DNA from: Streptomyces griseicoloratus
Lineage (GTDB): Bacteria > Actinomycetota > Actinomycetes > Streptomycetales > Streptomycetaceae
Assembly (NCBI RefSeq): GCF_014534645.1
Contig: NZ_JACVQF010000238.1
Coordinates: forward strand, 186,001-250,000
DNA length: 64,000 bases
Direction of reading: 5' to 3'
Positions within the stretch are counted from its first letter, which is position 1. Every line of letters starts with the position of its first letter. The notes beneath the pieces were generated by a model. It was not told the DNA's origin. It worked only from the letters and a program-made list of their open reading frames with translations, and ran no database searches. This document shows, piece after piece, positions 7,815 through 15,438 of this stretch. Position numbers and translations under genes: made by a program.

Positions 7815-8318
7815 GTGGTGCTCACCGACCCCGGCGCTCGCGTGCTGGACGTCGCACAGGTCGTACGTCGGCTGACCGGACTGAGCCTCTGGCGCAGCAA
7901 GGTCCTGGTGGATCAAGCTCCTGTCGTGATCCTCGACGGCATGCCCGAAGAGACTGCCGAGACCGCGGTTGCGACACTCCGTGATGCGGGCGCGCAGGCA
8001 GAGGTGAGGCAAAAGCCGGAGCCCCCCGCTCGGCGGAGAAACCGCAGGCAGGGGGCTCACTGGTGGGCTGTTACTTCTTCTTGCCCTGGGTGTTGTCGGG
8101 GATCTTGGGGATCTGCGTTTTCGCTGCTCATGGGCCGTGGGCTCGCGCTCCTGGTGGTCGTCGTTGGTCGTCCTTGGCCACTGTTGAGCGGCCTCGGACG
8201 GCCCAGGGACGGCCCGGGACACGGCCGAACTGGAGCCTGGAGGTCCCCCTTTAGCGCGAGGGACGCTTCGGGGGGCCGGTCCCGGGATCACCTCTTTGCC
8301 CAGGTGGGTGTCGTCTAG
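7815..8318 (+). CDS. Ribosomal L7/L12 C-terminal-like domain, apparently without its native stop
   Basis: Residues 1-66 (to about 8012) match the L7/L12 C-terminal fold: VLTDPGARVLDVAQVVRRLTG, KVLVDQAPVVILDGM, and AVATLRDAGAQAEV, which parallels the EAGAKVELK ending of the ribosomal protein. Stand-alone copies of this domain are common in Streptomyces. The frame then continues through a terminator hairpin and the proposed left attachment core before closing at 8318, and that stretch looks like non-coding DNA read through. I infer that the gene has lost its natural 3' end. No Shine-Dalgarno is seen; the frame is open upstream past the stop of the preceding gene, so coupling to it is possible. 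Confidence 0.45.
   Translation: MVLTDPGARVLDVAQVVRRLTGLSLWRSKVLVDQAPVVILDGMPEETAETAVATLRDAGAQAEVRQKPEPPARRRNRRQGAHWWAVTSSCPGCCRGSWGSAFSLLMGRGLALLVVVVGRPWPLLSGLGRPRDGPGHGRTGAWRSPFSARDASGGRSRDHLFAQVGVV
8019..8058 (-). terminator. Hairpin next to the left attachment core
   Basis: GAGCCCCC (8019-8026) pairs with GGGGGCTC (8051-8058). It is laid out like the gpmA terminator at 15388-15426, including the same GCAGGCAG segment at the same 19-base distance from the repeated TTACTTC core. It may be the original gpmA terminator displaced by element insertion. Confidence 0.55.
8071..8089. repeat. Putative attL core (19-bp repeat)
   Basis: The 19-bp sequence beginning TTACTTCTTC is identical to 15439-15457, where it encodes the C-terminal QGKKK-stop of gpmA on the minus strand. 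Flanking bases on both sides are partly alignable without gaps. Confidence 0.5.
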
Positions 8319-8509
8319 CAAGGGCCGCTTCACCATGACTTCCCGCTGGCCCCCTCGATCTGGTGCGTTTGTGGTGCGGCTTGGCCTGCGCGTGGTTCAG
8401 CGAGCAGACGGTTCAGCTGACACTCTGCAGCAGGCCAACCTGCCCCGGCACACGGACTCGACCATCTCGCTAAGCCGTCCCGCTGGGGAGTATGTTTCCT
8501 GTTTGACGG
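8091..8509. other. Non-coding left arm of the element, with possible gene debris
   Basis: No intact gene is recognised. On the minus strand a frame starting ATG at 8336 (MVKRPLLDDTHLGKEVIPG) looks protein-like for about 40 codons and then degrades. The minus-strand frame ending at the core reads TQIPKIPDNTQGKKK but is cut by an in-frame TGA about 18 codons upstream. The right part (8340-8509) should hold the promoter of the hydrolase operon; a TTGACG hexamer lies at 8503, immediately before the start codon. Confidence 0.35.
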
Positions 8510-9835
8510 ATGTCATGGGGGCGTGCGGTGGGTGAGCAAGATCGGCTGGCTGCTGTATTCGTCCACGGGTTCGCTTCGAAGGCGGCGACGTGGCGAAACT
8601 TTGACGAGAGGATCTCGGAAGACGACGAACTCCAGTCAGTCGATGTGCTCCATTTGGAGTACTCCACGCATGTACCCCGGTCTCTTTTCTGGCGCCCAGA
8701 CCGTCGCCTCCCAACCCTGAGTACTATCGCGGACGTCCTGCAAACCTTTTTGGAGACAGAAGCAGCCGGATATCGTCGACTGGTTCTCGTATGCCACAGC
8801 ATGGGCGGCCTGGTGGTACAGCGTTATCTCCAACGTATGCTTAACCAGGGGCGAGGCGCCGAACTGGAGCGTATCCGGCGAGTGGTTTTGTTCGCTACTC
8901 CAAATGCAGGCTCGGATTTTGCACGCCAATTGCGTCGCGATCTATTGGGGTCCCACCCTCAGGAGCGGGATTTGCGCACGCTGAACGAGGAGATCCGGGA
9001 CACGCATGCGGCAGTAATTCGAGACGTAGTCAACGCTAAAATAGTCGGGGAGAGGACATGCCCAATCCCCTTCTCCGTCTACGCAGGAGCAGAAGACAAC
9101 ATCGTGCCCAGGGCGTCAGCTCAGGGCTCCTTTCCGGAAGTAGGGGCGCTTCCCGGGGACCACTTCACCATCATCAAGCCTACTTCTCGCCACCATAGGT
9201 CCTACGCGACCTTGCGCCGGCTGCTCCTGGAAACAGCAGCTGACAGCGACCCGCCTATCCAGCAAGCTGTAACCGTCAACACTCAGATTGATGATCAGGC
9301 GCATCGCTCCCTATATCAAGCGAATCCATCTACTGTCATCGTTTCAGAGTTGCGCACCGACTTCCATGGGACTCAGTGGGAAAGCGTTTATCACTCGGTG
9401 CGAGAACAGCTGAGCTCAGCATCCATATCAGTCGTTGATAAGTGGAACTACCCCGACGCTCCTGTCGACGTGCTTATCACAGTGAGATCCGCAGATGCAG
9501 TCCTGCAGGAGAACTCTTCCACGCAGGGCACGGTATTGAAAGTGTATGCCGAGCATGTGCGTAGCGGCGGAAAGATCTTTGTCGGAATTTGCGCGGTAGG
9601 TGCACGCTGGCCAGAGGCCAAAACGGTCATTATCGAATGGTTGCCAGCAGACATTGAAGGCTCCTTCTACGTAGAAGGGGTTCCAGACGCTATTCAGCTC
9701 TACACAATCATGACCACGTGGATTCAGGCTGCCATTAAGCGCAAGTCGGTACACATGCGGGACGGTTCACGTATTGACCGAGTGCTGGACCTCGCGCCAG
9801 ACCCCTATGATATTCCAGGGAGGAAACCGCTATGA
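8510..9835 (+). CDS. Alpha/beta hydrolase (PGAP1/SERAC1-like) with C-terminal extension; element cargo
   Basis: A 441-residue protein. Residues 14-225 form an alpha/beta hydrolase: VFVHGFASKAATW (oxyanion region, His19-Gly20), nucleophile elbow CHSMGG (Ser97), acid GAEDNIVP (Asp196), base GDHFTII (His218). All triad residues are present, so it should be an active esterase or lipase-type enzyme. There is no signal peptide, so it acts in the cytoplasm. Residues about 265-441 are a second domain of alternating hydrophobic strands and helices (VDVLITVRSADAVL; GKIFVGICAVGA; KTVIIEWLPAD) that I cannot assign. Start: ATG 8510, or GTG 8528 just before VGEQDRL. Codon use is visibly less GC-biased than in neighbours. 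It is coupled by an ATGA overlap to the next gene. Confidence 0.75.
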   Translation: MSWGRAVGEQDRLAAVFVHGFASKAATWRNFDERISEDDELQSVDVLHLEYSTHVPRSLFWRPDRRLPTLSTIADVLQTFLETEAAGYRRLVLVCHSMGGLVVQRYLQRMLNQGRGAELERIRRVVLFATPNAGSDFARQLRRDLLGSHPQERDLRTLNEEIRDTHAAVIRDVVNAKIVGERTCPIPFSVYAGAEDNIVPRASAQGSFPEVGALPGDHFTIIKPTSRHHRSYATLRRLLLETAADSDPPIQQAVTVNTQIDDQAHRSLYQANPSTVIVSELRTDFHGTQWESVYHSVREQLSSASISVVDKWNYPDAPVDVLITVRSADAVLQENSSTQGTVLKVYAEHVRSGGKIFVGICAVGARWPEAKTVIIEWLPADIEGSFYVEGVPDAIQLYTIMTTWIQAAIKRKSVHMRDGSRIDRVLDLAPDPYDIPGRKPL

Positions 9836-12222
9836 ATCTGGCGTGGATTGTTGCAGTGCTGCGCCCGCTTGACATCGCCCCCCATCCTAACTTCAGAAAC
9901 CCCGAATACGACGCTGCACCATACGCGCAGCTGGCCGGGATTGTGTCCGGCGACCCTAGCCGCTGGTCTCATTATTCAATGGAGGAGGCAGAGGGATCTG
10001 TCAGTATTGACCAAGGCGTGCGTAGCGCCGAAATGAGCCTGACCAACCAGGGGATTCGAGTAGGCCTCGACGGACTCGTCGAAGAGATTCAATCTGAAGA
10101 ATCAATTGATCTTGCCCGATCGTGCGCACTCGGTCTTCTTGCCTGCTGTGCGGCAGCTGAACTGGACGAGTACGAGAAATGTAGAAGAATTCTTGAAGGT
10201 CTCCTCGGCAAAACAACTGTGGAAACACCCGAGGGAAAGCTAGTCCGAGCATCCCTGTTGCAGCAGCAGTGTCTTCGCTTCCGCGATTCAGGCAGAGATC
10301 ACATTTCTCAAACGACGGAGATCTTGAGCCTGCTTGACGAGATTGAAGACTCTGACTTCTCGGAGTTTCCGATGAGCCCTGGGGCCTCGGTCAGTTATAC
10401 CGAGTCCCTCCGTCACGTAATCACGGCCCTACGACATGCTGCTTGGAGCCTTGTCCCCATGCGGCTTGTCGTCGATGGCGCCGACGAGCTTCCACCGTCG
10501 CTTCCTACATGGCAGCAGCTAGTGCGCACTCCGAAGTCAAATCAGGCGTCCAAGATTGATCAGCTGCGAGCATCTGAGTACTCAAAATTCGTTGAGGCAT
10601 CATTCAATCGCATGTTCCGCAGTCAGACTCGTACGATTGGCGGCAGGGGCGCTCCCACGCTCTTTCATGCGGCCTTGAATTACGAGCTTCTAGGTGATGT
10701 GGCGGTCTACAGGCTCCGCAAGGAACATGCACTGATGAAACTCGTGCAGTGCATGAGTGCTGCGCGTCCTGACTCAGACGAAGTCGCTGACGCACTGCGC
10801 CTCCTCAGGCATGCCAACTTGAAATCTGAGATCGATCTCGCGGTTGAGCGTATTCGCGCTTCCGGTCCTTTGGCTGCTTTGGCGAAGGACTCAACGCAGA
10901 TTCTGAAAAATCGCACAGAGCCGCGCATGCTGCGAGCATCCGAGTTGCGCGTTCTACGGGGCGCAGCGGACCTAATGACGCAAAGCGATGCTCGGAATGC
11001 TCTGTCCTTGACCTGCCGAGTGATCGAAGCAGGAGGAGCTCAGCCGGCACCCGGGTCATCGCAACTAGACGTCGTGCGACTTGAGTCCGCCTGGCTGACA
11101 GCCACACGTCTAGCGAACATCGCTGAGGAAGATGACGAGATCGCACTTCTTCTACTTCAGGCTGCGCAAGACGAACACCAGGGCGACGAGCTCTGGGACA
11201 AAGCCGTTGGTCGCTCCCTGCGGAATCTGAACTGGGAGAACGTCTCGCCACAAACGAAATCGCGTTGGAATGACTTCTTCCGATCAAACAGCTCACGCAT
11301 GGCTGCAAGTCGCAGTGTTTTCGAGGCATTGACGAGTGGCCATACTTTGCCCGAGCACGCCGTCCTCGAAGATCTGGAGGACGTAGCCAATCGTGTAAAT
11401 GCCGCGATGGGCGGTGCTGCTATGAGTGATACCGAAGCCTCTGCCTCAGTTGAGATCGTGACTCAGGCACTAGCTAGCATCAGGTCAGAAGCTTCCCGAG
11501 GGCGTTTTTCGTTTCGTGCACTTGATCCGGCAGATGTCGCTGCGGCCCTGATTATCTATGCTGATGCGACAATGCTGTGGCCCACACTCTCCGAATTCCT
11601 CGTGGACCAAAGAGTTCAGAGGGCTGACAAGAGCGGGGCGTTCGACAGGCTATCCTATTCGTCGGCGGAAGTTCCGCCTGAGGTAGCTGAAGTATTCCGT
11701 CTCAAATCTGCCGCTTTGCTTCAATCGCAGGGTGGACCGTTCGACGGCGATGTAGTGGTTCCTTTCCCTGCAGCTCTGCGGTTCCTTGCATCTAGGCGAA
11801 TGATTGGTGAGCCGGAGACGTTCTCCCTAATCTCCCAGATGTCCGGGAGCGGGGAAGCGGAGTCGCGCGAGGAGGCATCGCGTACGGTAGCCACACTTGC
11901 GTCGTCGATTGCCAGTCCATGGCTGCTAGCGCAAGCCATGCAATTCAGCCATGATTCAGAACCTGCAGTACGAGGCCATGCAGCTAGAGCTCTTTCTTTC
12001 TTTGCTGCGACTCAATCGGAGTTCAGGGAAAGTGCGGAGTATCGTCTAGTTGAAATGATGGGCGATGAAGGAATCTTGGTTCCCCTTCTCGTCATTCGCC
12101 AGATGAGTCAAAACCGCAGCGTCCCAGACTCAGTAAAGGAAGCAATTGGGGTGCTCGTGGCGAATCACCCTTCGTTGACTGTCCGGAGAGAGGCCGCTGC
12201 ATTGCTGACCGAGATTCGGTGA
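9832..12222 (+). CDS. Large helical/HEAT-like repeat protein of unknown function; element cargo
   Basis: A 796-residue soluble protein, predicted largely alpha-helical by eye. The last 130 residues look like HEAT repeats (HDSEPAVRGHAARALSFFAA; HPSLTVRREAAALLTEIR). The middle has short Ala/Leu-rich helical pairs, and the N terminus (MNLAWIVAVLRPLDIAPHP) may be a recognition segment. No catalytic motif, Walker box or DNA-binding motif is seen. The start overlaps the hydrolase stop (ATGA) and has GGAGG upstream, so the two proteins are made together and probably work together. A/T-ending codons are frequent (TTT, ATT, AAT, AAA), indicating recent acquisition. Confidence 0.72.
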   Translation: MNLAWIVAVLRPLDIAPHPNFRNPEYDAAPYAQLAGIVSGDPSRWSHYSMEEAEGSVSIDQGVRSAEMSLTNQGIRVGLDGLVEEIQSEESIDLARSCALGLLACCAAAELDEYEKCRRILEGLLGKTTVETPEGKLVRASLLQQQCLRFRDSGRDHISQTTEILSLLDEIEDSDFSEFPMSPGASVSYTESLRHVITALRHAAWSLVPMRLVVDGADELPPSLPTWQQLVRTPKSNQASKIDQLRASEYSKFVEASFNRMFRSQTRTIGGRGAPTLFHAALNYELLGDVAVYRLRKEHALMKLVQCMSAARPDSDEVADALRLLRHANLKSEIDLAVERIRASGPLAALAKDSTQILKNRTEPRMLRASELRVLRGAADLMTQSDARNALSLTCRVIEAGGAQPAPGSSQLDVVRLESAWLTATRLANIAEEDDEIALLLLQAAQDEHQGDELWDKAVGRSLRNLNWENVSPQTKSRWNDFFRSNSSRMAASRSVFEALTSGHTLPEHAVLEDLEDVANRVNAAMGGAAMSDTEASASVEIVTQALASIRSEASRGRFSFRALDPADVAAALIIYADATMLWPTLSEFLVDQRVQRADKSGAFDRLSYSSAEVPPEVAEVFRLKSAALLQSQGGPFDGDVVVPFPAALRFLASRRMIGEPETFSLISQMSGSGEAESREEASRTVATLASSIASPWLLAQAMQFSHDSEPAVRGHAARALSFFAATQSEFRESAEYRLVEMMGDEGILVPLLVIRQMSQNRSVPDSVKEAIGVLVANHPSLTVRREAAALLTEIR

Positions 12223-12634
12223 CGATGCAAGGTCGGCGGAGCGGCTTTGGGGTGGCGCTGCTTTGGCGCGAGTGATCATGGCCCCGTAAGCTTCCGGCGC
12301 GTCGGGCAGTCTGTGGACCTGCCCGGTAAAGCACGACGTTGGGGCCATGATCTTCGAGGCTCGCGCCAAAGTGGCTCCGTAAAGCCGTGGAGTCGGCCGT
12401 CCCAGCCACGCCGTATCCCTTCTCTGGCATCAGGCTGCTGATTGCTGCGTGCGCGGCACGGGCGCCGGCCGGGCTGGAGCGGGGCGGAGACAGGAGCGCA
12501 GGCCCGGCCGGGGGCCGGGCCGCGCGGGGAGCGGAGCGAGCCGCCTTGAACCAGTAGAGAAAGTTGTAACTCAGTCTGTGGCGCGGGGCGCGAAGTCGTA
12601 TGCGCAGGCTGGGAGATCGACGCCTTGGCGGTGA
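12223..12634. other. Non-coding junction region between cargo operon and replication gene remnant
   Basis: No gene is supported. It contains a large composite inverted repeat (12261-12371), a 9-bp perfect hairpin GGCCCGGCC / GGCCGGGCC at 12501-12521, and a GC-rich stretch. On the minus strand a frame ending at 12571 reads ACAYDFAPRATD-stop, which looks like the tail of a lost gene joined to antisense repSA DNA near 12640-12660. Confidence 0.45.
12261..12371. repeat. Composite inverted repeat after the cargo operon
   Basis: Outer arms CTTTGGCGCGAG (12261-12272) and CTCGCGCCAAAG (12360-12371) pair perfectly. Inner arms GATCATGGCCCC (12274-12285) and GGGGCCATGATC (12341-12352) also pair perfectly, with a 55-base loop and a short asymmetric bulge on the right arm. 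It could be a terminator for the operon, a structured RNA, or the scar of a mobile unit. Confidence 0.6.
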
Positions 12635-13333
12635 GCCATCGGCAGGAAGACCACTGGCCGGATCGCCGTCATCCGCCTCGACGGCCCCGGGGGTGGCGAC
12701 ACCCCGCCTCCCGCCTGGGCCACCGCCGAGCTGCTGACCGACGCCATCCGGGCCGCCGCCACCGCCGCCCGCGTGGACGGCCCGGTCATCGACGGCCAGG
12801 CCCACACCTTCGCCTTCGGCCGTCAGCTCGACGTCCGCACCATCCGCTCGGCCGACTTCGACGGCGGCCAGGAGCTGACCGAGCGGGCCGTCGCCGCGTA
12901 CATCGCCAAGTACGCCACCAAGGGCGCCGAGACCGCGACGGGGGCTCTGGACCGGCCGTTGAGGTTCCTCGCCGAACTCGCCCAGATCGACATCAGCGAC
13001 CACGCCCGCCGGCTCATCCGCACCGCCTGGACCCTCGGCGCCCGCAAGGACCTCGAACACCTCCGCCTGCGGGCCTGGGCCCACATGCTCGGCTTCCGCG
13101 GTCACTTCTCCACCAAGTCCCGCCGCTACTCCACCACCCTCGGCGCCCTCCGCGACGCCCGCGTCGAATGGCGCCGCGCACAGGCCCTGGCAGCGGACGG
13201 GACCGACCCGGACACGACCCTCGTCCTCGCGCACTGGGTCTACGCCGGAACCGGCCTCACCGACGCCGAAGCCTGGCTCGCCGAAACCCTCGAACCCGCC
13301 CCCGGAACGGAAGGAGAGCCCACCCATGGGTAG
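12635..13333 (+). pseudogene. RepSA-type replication initiator, 5'-truncated
   Basis: The open frame matches the C-terminal part of pSAM2-family replication initiators: IRLDGPGG, AHTFAFGRQLDVR, YIAKYATKGAE, AWAHMLGFRGHFSTKSR, and ending PGTEGEPTHG. Full-length proteins are about 450 residues, and only about 225 codons remain. An in-frame TGA at 12632-12634 and loss of homology upstream of about 12660 show that the N-terminal part has been deleted. An in-frame GTG at 12773 could still start a fragment. Its stop overlaps the xis start, as in intact elements. Confidence 0.8.
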
Positions 13334-13565
13334 CCGTCGCCTCGCTGTCGCGGAAGCAGCTTCCGAGCCGCGTGGTCTGCCGTCGCGGTACCTGACTCCT
13401 GACGACTTGGTGGCGATGTTCGATCTGCCCAGCGTCGAGACGGTCTACCAGTGGCGCCGCAAGCGCACCGGTCCCCGTGGCTTCCGGGTCGGCCGACATC
13501 TGCGCTACGACCCTGCGGACGTCCAAGCCTGGGTCGAGTCACTGCGGGAAGGGGCTGCCGCCTGA
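13326..13565 (+). CDS. xis: Excisionase (Xis), MerR/HTH_17-like
   Basis: A 79-residue winged-helix DNA-binding protein. YLTPDDLVAMFDLPSVETVYQWRRKR is the helix-turn-helix, and GFRVGRHLRYDPADVQAWVE is the wing and last helix typical of AICE excisionases, which direct the integrase to excision. The ATG lies within the end of the rep remnant (8-base overlap), and its TGA overlaps the integrase ATG (TGATG). The sequence appears intact. Confidence 0.86.
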   Translation: MGSRRLAVAEAASEPRGLPSRYLTPDDLVAMFDLPSVETVYQWRRKRTGPRGFRVGRHLRYDPADVQAWVESLREGAAA

Positions 13566-14791
13566 TGGCCGGGCACGTCCAAGACCGTTGGTACAGAACC
13601 GAGACCGGCCCGGACGGGAAGGTGCGTAAGGTCAAGACCGAGCGCTACGGATCCGGCCTCCGCTACCGCGCTCGCTACGTCGGCCCGGACGGCACGGAGA
13701 AGGCCAAGAGCTTCCCCGACCGTCAGAAGCGGCTCGCTGATCAGTGGCTGGCGCACATCGAGGCGGACATGGCGCGCGGGCAGTACATCGACCCGCGCGC
13801 CGCCCGGATCACCTTCCAGCAGTACGCCGAGCGCTGGGTCGCCACACAGGGCGCCGACCCGAACACCCAGGCCTCGATGGAGTCGCAACTACGGTTGCAC
13901 GCCTACCCCTACCTCGGCTCGCGTCCGCTCGGCTCCTTCCAGCCGACGCACATCCGGGACTGGGTGCGGCAGTTGCAGGAGAACGGCATCCGCGGGTCGT
14001 ACGCCAGGACGATCTACTCCAACGTGCGCGCGGCGCTCAGCGCGGCCGTGGACGACGGCCACCTTCCCCGCAACCCGTGTGCGGCCCGGTCCGTCCGTCC
14101 GCCGACCGTCGACAACAAGCGCATCGTGCCCTGGACGCCCGAGCGGGTCTTCGCCGTCCGGGCCGCCATGCCCGAGCGCTACCAAGCCATGGTCGACCTG
14201 GGCGGCGGCTGCGGGCTCCGCCAGGGCGAAATCCTGGGCGTGGCTGTCGACGCGATCGACTTCGAGTCGGACACGCTCCGCGTGGTCCAGCAACTGAAGC
14301 TGAGTCGCAGCAAGGCTGTGTTCGCGCCGCCGAAGGGCGGCAAGCTGCGGGACGTGCCGCTTCCTGGCCCTGTCGCCGATGCGCTCCGGGCGCACATGAA
14401 GCGGTTCCCGCCGGTCGAGATCACCTTGCCGTGGAAGGTCGCCGACGGTCCTCCGGTGACCAAGCGGCTCATTTTCACCGGGCCACGCGGTGGGCACGTC
14501 TGGCGTACGTCGCTCAACGAGGAGGCGTGGAAACCGGCGCTTGCCTCGGCCGGTGTGATCCCCGAGCGGAAGCCGGGCGGCTCATACGCCGAGTCCCGCG
14601 AGAACGGCATGCACGCCCTGCGGCACTTCTACGCCTCGGTGCTCCTCGACGCGGGCGAGAACATCAAGGCTCTCGCCGAGTACCTGGGCCACTCGGACCC
14701 AGGCCTGACGCTCCGCGCGTACGCACATCTCATGCCTTCGAGTCAGGAACGTACCCGCAAGGCAGTGGCGTCCGTATTCGACCGCAGGTGA
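13565..14791 (+). CDS. int: Tyrosine site-specific integrase
   Basis: A 408-residue phage-type integrase. An N-terminal SAM-like core-binding domain (residues about 75-170, TFQQYAERWVATQ) precedes the catalytic domain. The catalytic set is complete: Arg219 in GLRQGEILG, His350 and Arg353 in HALRH, His376 in LGHSDPGLTL, Tyr386 in RAYAHLM. It would recombine attP with the host attB and, with Xis, excise the element. Translation is coupled to xis by one base. The enzyme appears functional although the adjacent rep gene is broken. Confidence 0.93.
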   Translation: MAGHVQDRWYRTETGPDGKVRKVKTERYGSGLRYRARYVGPDGTEKAKSFPDRQKRLADQWLAHIEADMARGQYIDPRAARITFQQYAERWVATQGADPNTQASMESQLRLHAYPYLGSRPLGSFQPTHIRDWVRQLQENGIRGSYARTIYSNVRAALSAAVDDGHLPRNPCAARSVRPPTVDNKRIVPWTPERVFAVRAAMPERYQAMVDLGGGCGLRQGEILGVAVDAIDFESDTLRVVQQLKLSRSKAVFAPPKGGKLRDVPLPGPVADALRAHMKRFPPVEITLPWKVADGPPVTKRLIFTGPRGGHVWRTSLNEEAWKPALASAGVIPERKPGGSYAESRENGMHALRHFYASVLLDAGENIKALAEYLGHSDPGLTLRAYAHLMPSSQERTRKAVASVFDRR

Positions 14792-14893
14792 CAGACCTCT
14801 TCTCAGTCAACTTAACTAGCTCGGCGACGGGAAAGAGGGGCCAGCGCGGCTCTGGATCAGGTCACAAAACTTGATGGAATTAGCAGCGTCGTG

Positions 14894-14914
14894 AGACATT
14901 GCATTGCAATGTCT
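14894..14914. repeat. 21-bp palindrome downstream of int
   Basis: AGACATTGCA and TGCAATGTCT are perfect reverse complements around a single T. It lies 103 bases after the integrase stop in an unusually AT-rich patch. It may be an operator or an integrase/Xis arm site. Confidence 0.55.
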
Positions 14915-14983
14915 GAGTGCCACACTCGGACGACCGAGGACCTGGATCCGGCGGCAACCAGACCCAGGCCCTCTCGCAGTCAA

Positions 14984-15016
14984 CGAGCCCGGTCGCCTAC
15001 CAGCAGACCGGGCTCG
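14984..15016. terminator. Bidirectional hairpin between int and a convergent small gene
   Basis: Perfect 11-bp stem CGAGCCCGGTC / GACCGGGCTCG with an 11-base loop, placed between the integrase (plus) and the small membrane protein (minus). Confidence 0.7.
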
Positions 15017-15062
15017 CTGCATGTACAGCTCCCGGTCGCGACCGTCCTCGCGCGTGACTCGC

Positions 15063-15182
15063 TCATCGAGCGAACTGCATCACGCCGGTAGCGATGGCCA
15101 CCACGAGGCCTGCCCCCGTAAGCCAGACCTGCCACCTCTCGGCGCTGGTCCACCTACGAGGCTCGTCCTTCTCAAGGCTCAC
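15063..15182 (-). CDS. Small single-pass membrane protein (39 aa)
   Basis: A GTG-started frame preceded by GGAGG at seven bases encodes a charged N terminus (VSLEKDEPRRWTSAERWQ) and one transmembrane helix (WLTGAGLVVAIATGVMQFA), ending in Arg. Similar short membrane peptides occur in actinomycete integrative elements. A strong hairpin (CCGGCCCG / CGGGCCGG, 15208-15228) lies about 25 bases upstream of the start and could be an attenuator. Function unknown. Confidence 0.55.
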   Translation of the reverse strand: MSLEKDEPRRWTSAERWQVWLTGAGLVVAIATGVMQFAR

Positions 15183-15387
15183 CTCTACCGCCTCCCTTCT
15201 CCTCCAGCCGGCCCGCGGATCGGGCCGGAGCCTTGGAACTCACGCACATCTATGCGGAGTTCAGGGGAGGTTCAGGTAAGGCGCGAACAGCATACCGGGC
15301 ACATCGATATTCACCGAGGCGTGCGGGAACGCTTGACAGCGGCCCCGGATCCCTTTCACGGCCCAGCGACGGCCCCGGTGCAGAAAC

Positions 15388-15426
15388 AAGCCCTCTGCCC
15401 ACGGGAAACCCGCAGGCAGAGGGCTT
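15388..15426 (-). terminator. gpmA terminator
   Basis: Perfect 12-bp stem AAGCCCTCTGCC / GGCAGAGGGCTT with a 15-base loop, 12 bases beyond the gpmA stop. Confidence 0.8.
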
Positions 15427-15438
15427 GATCCGTACCGC

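Noticed and set aside
8510-12222. Assignment of the cargo pair to a named defence system (for example CBASS patatin or Lamassu-lipase)
   Set aside because: No cyclase, SMC-like ATPase or STAND motif is present; naming it would be guesswork.
12130-12369. Minus-strand frame across the composite inverted repeat
   Set aside because: It overlaps the end of the HEAT-like gene and the inverted repeat, and has no ribosome site or family match.
14792-15062. tRNA gene at the integrase side as attachment site
   Set aside because: No cloverleaf with TpsiC arm and anticodon could be read in this interval or near 8.0-8.5 kb.
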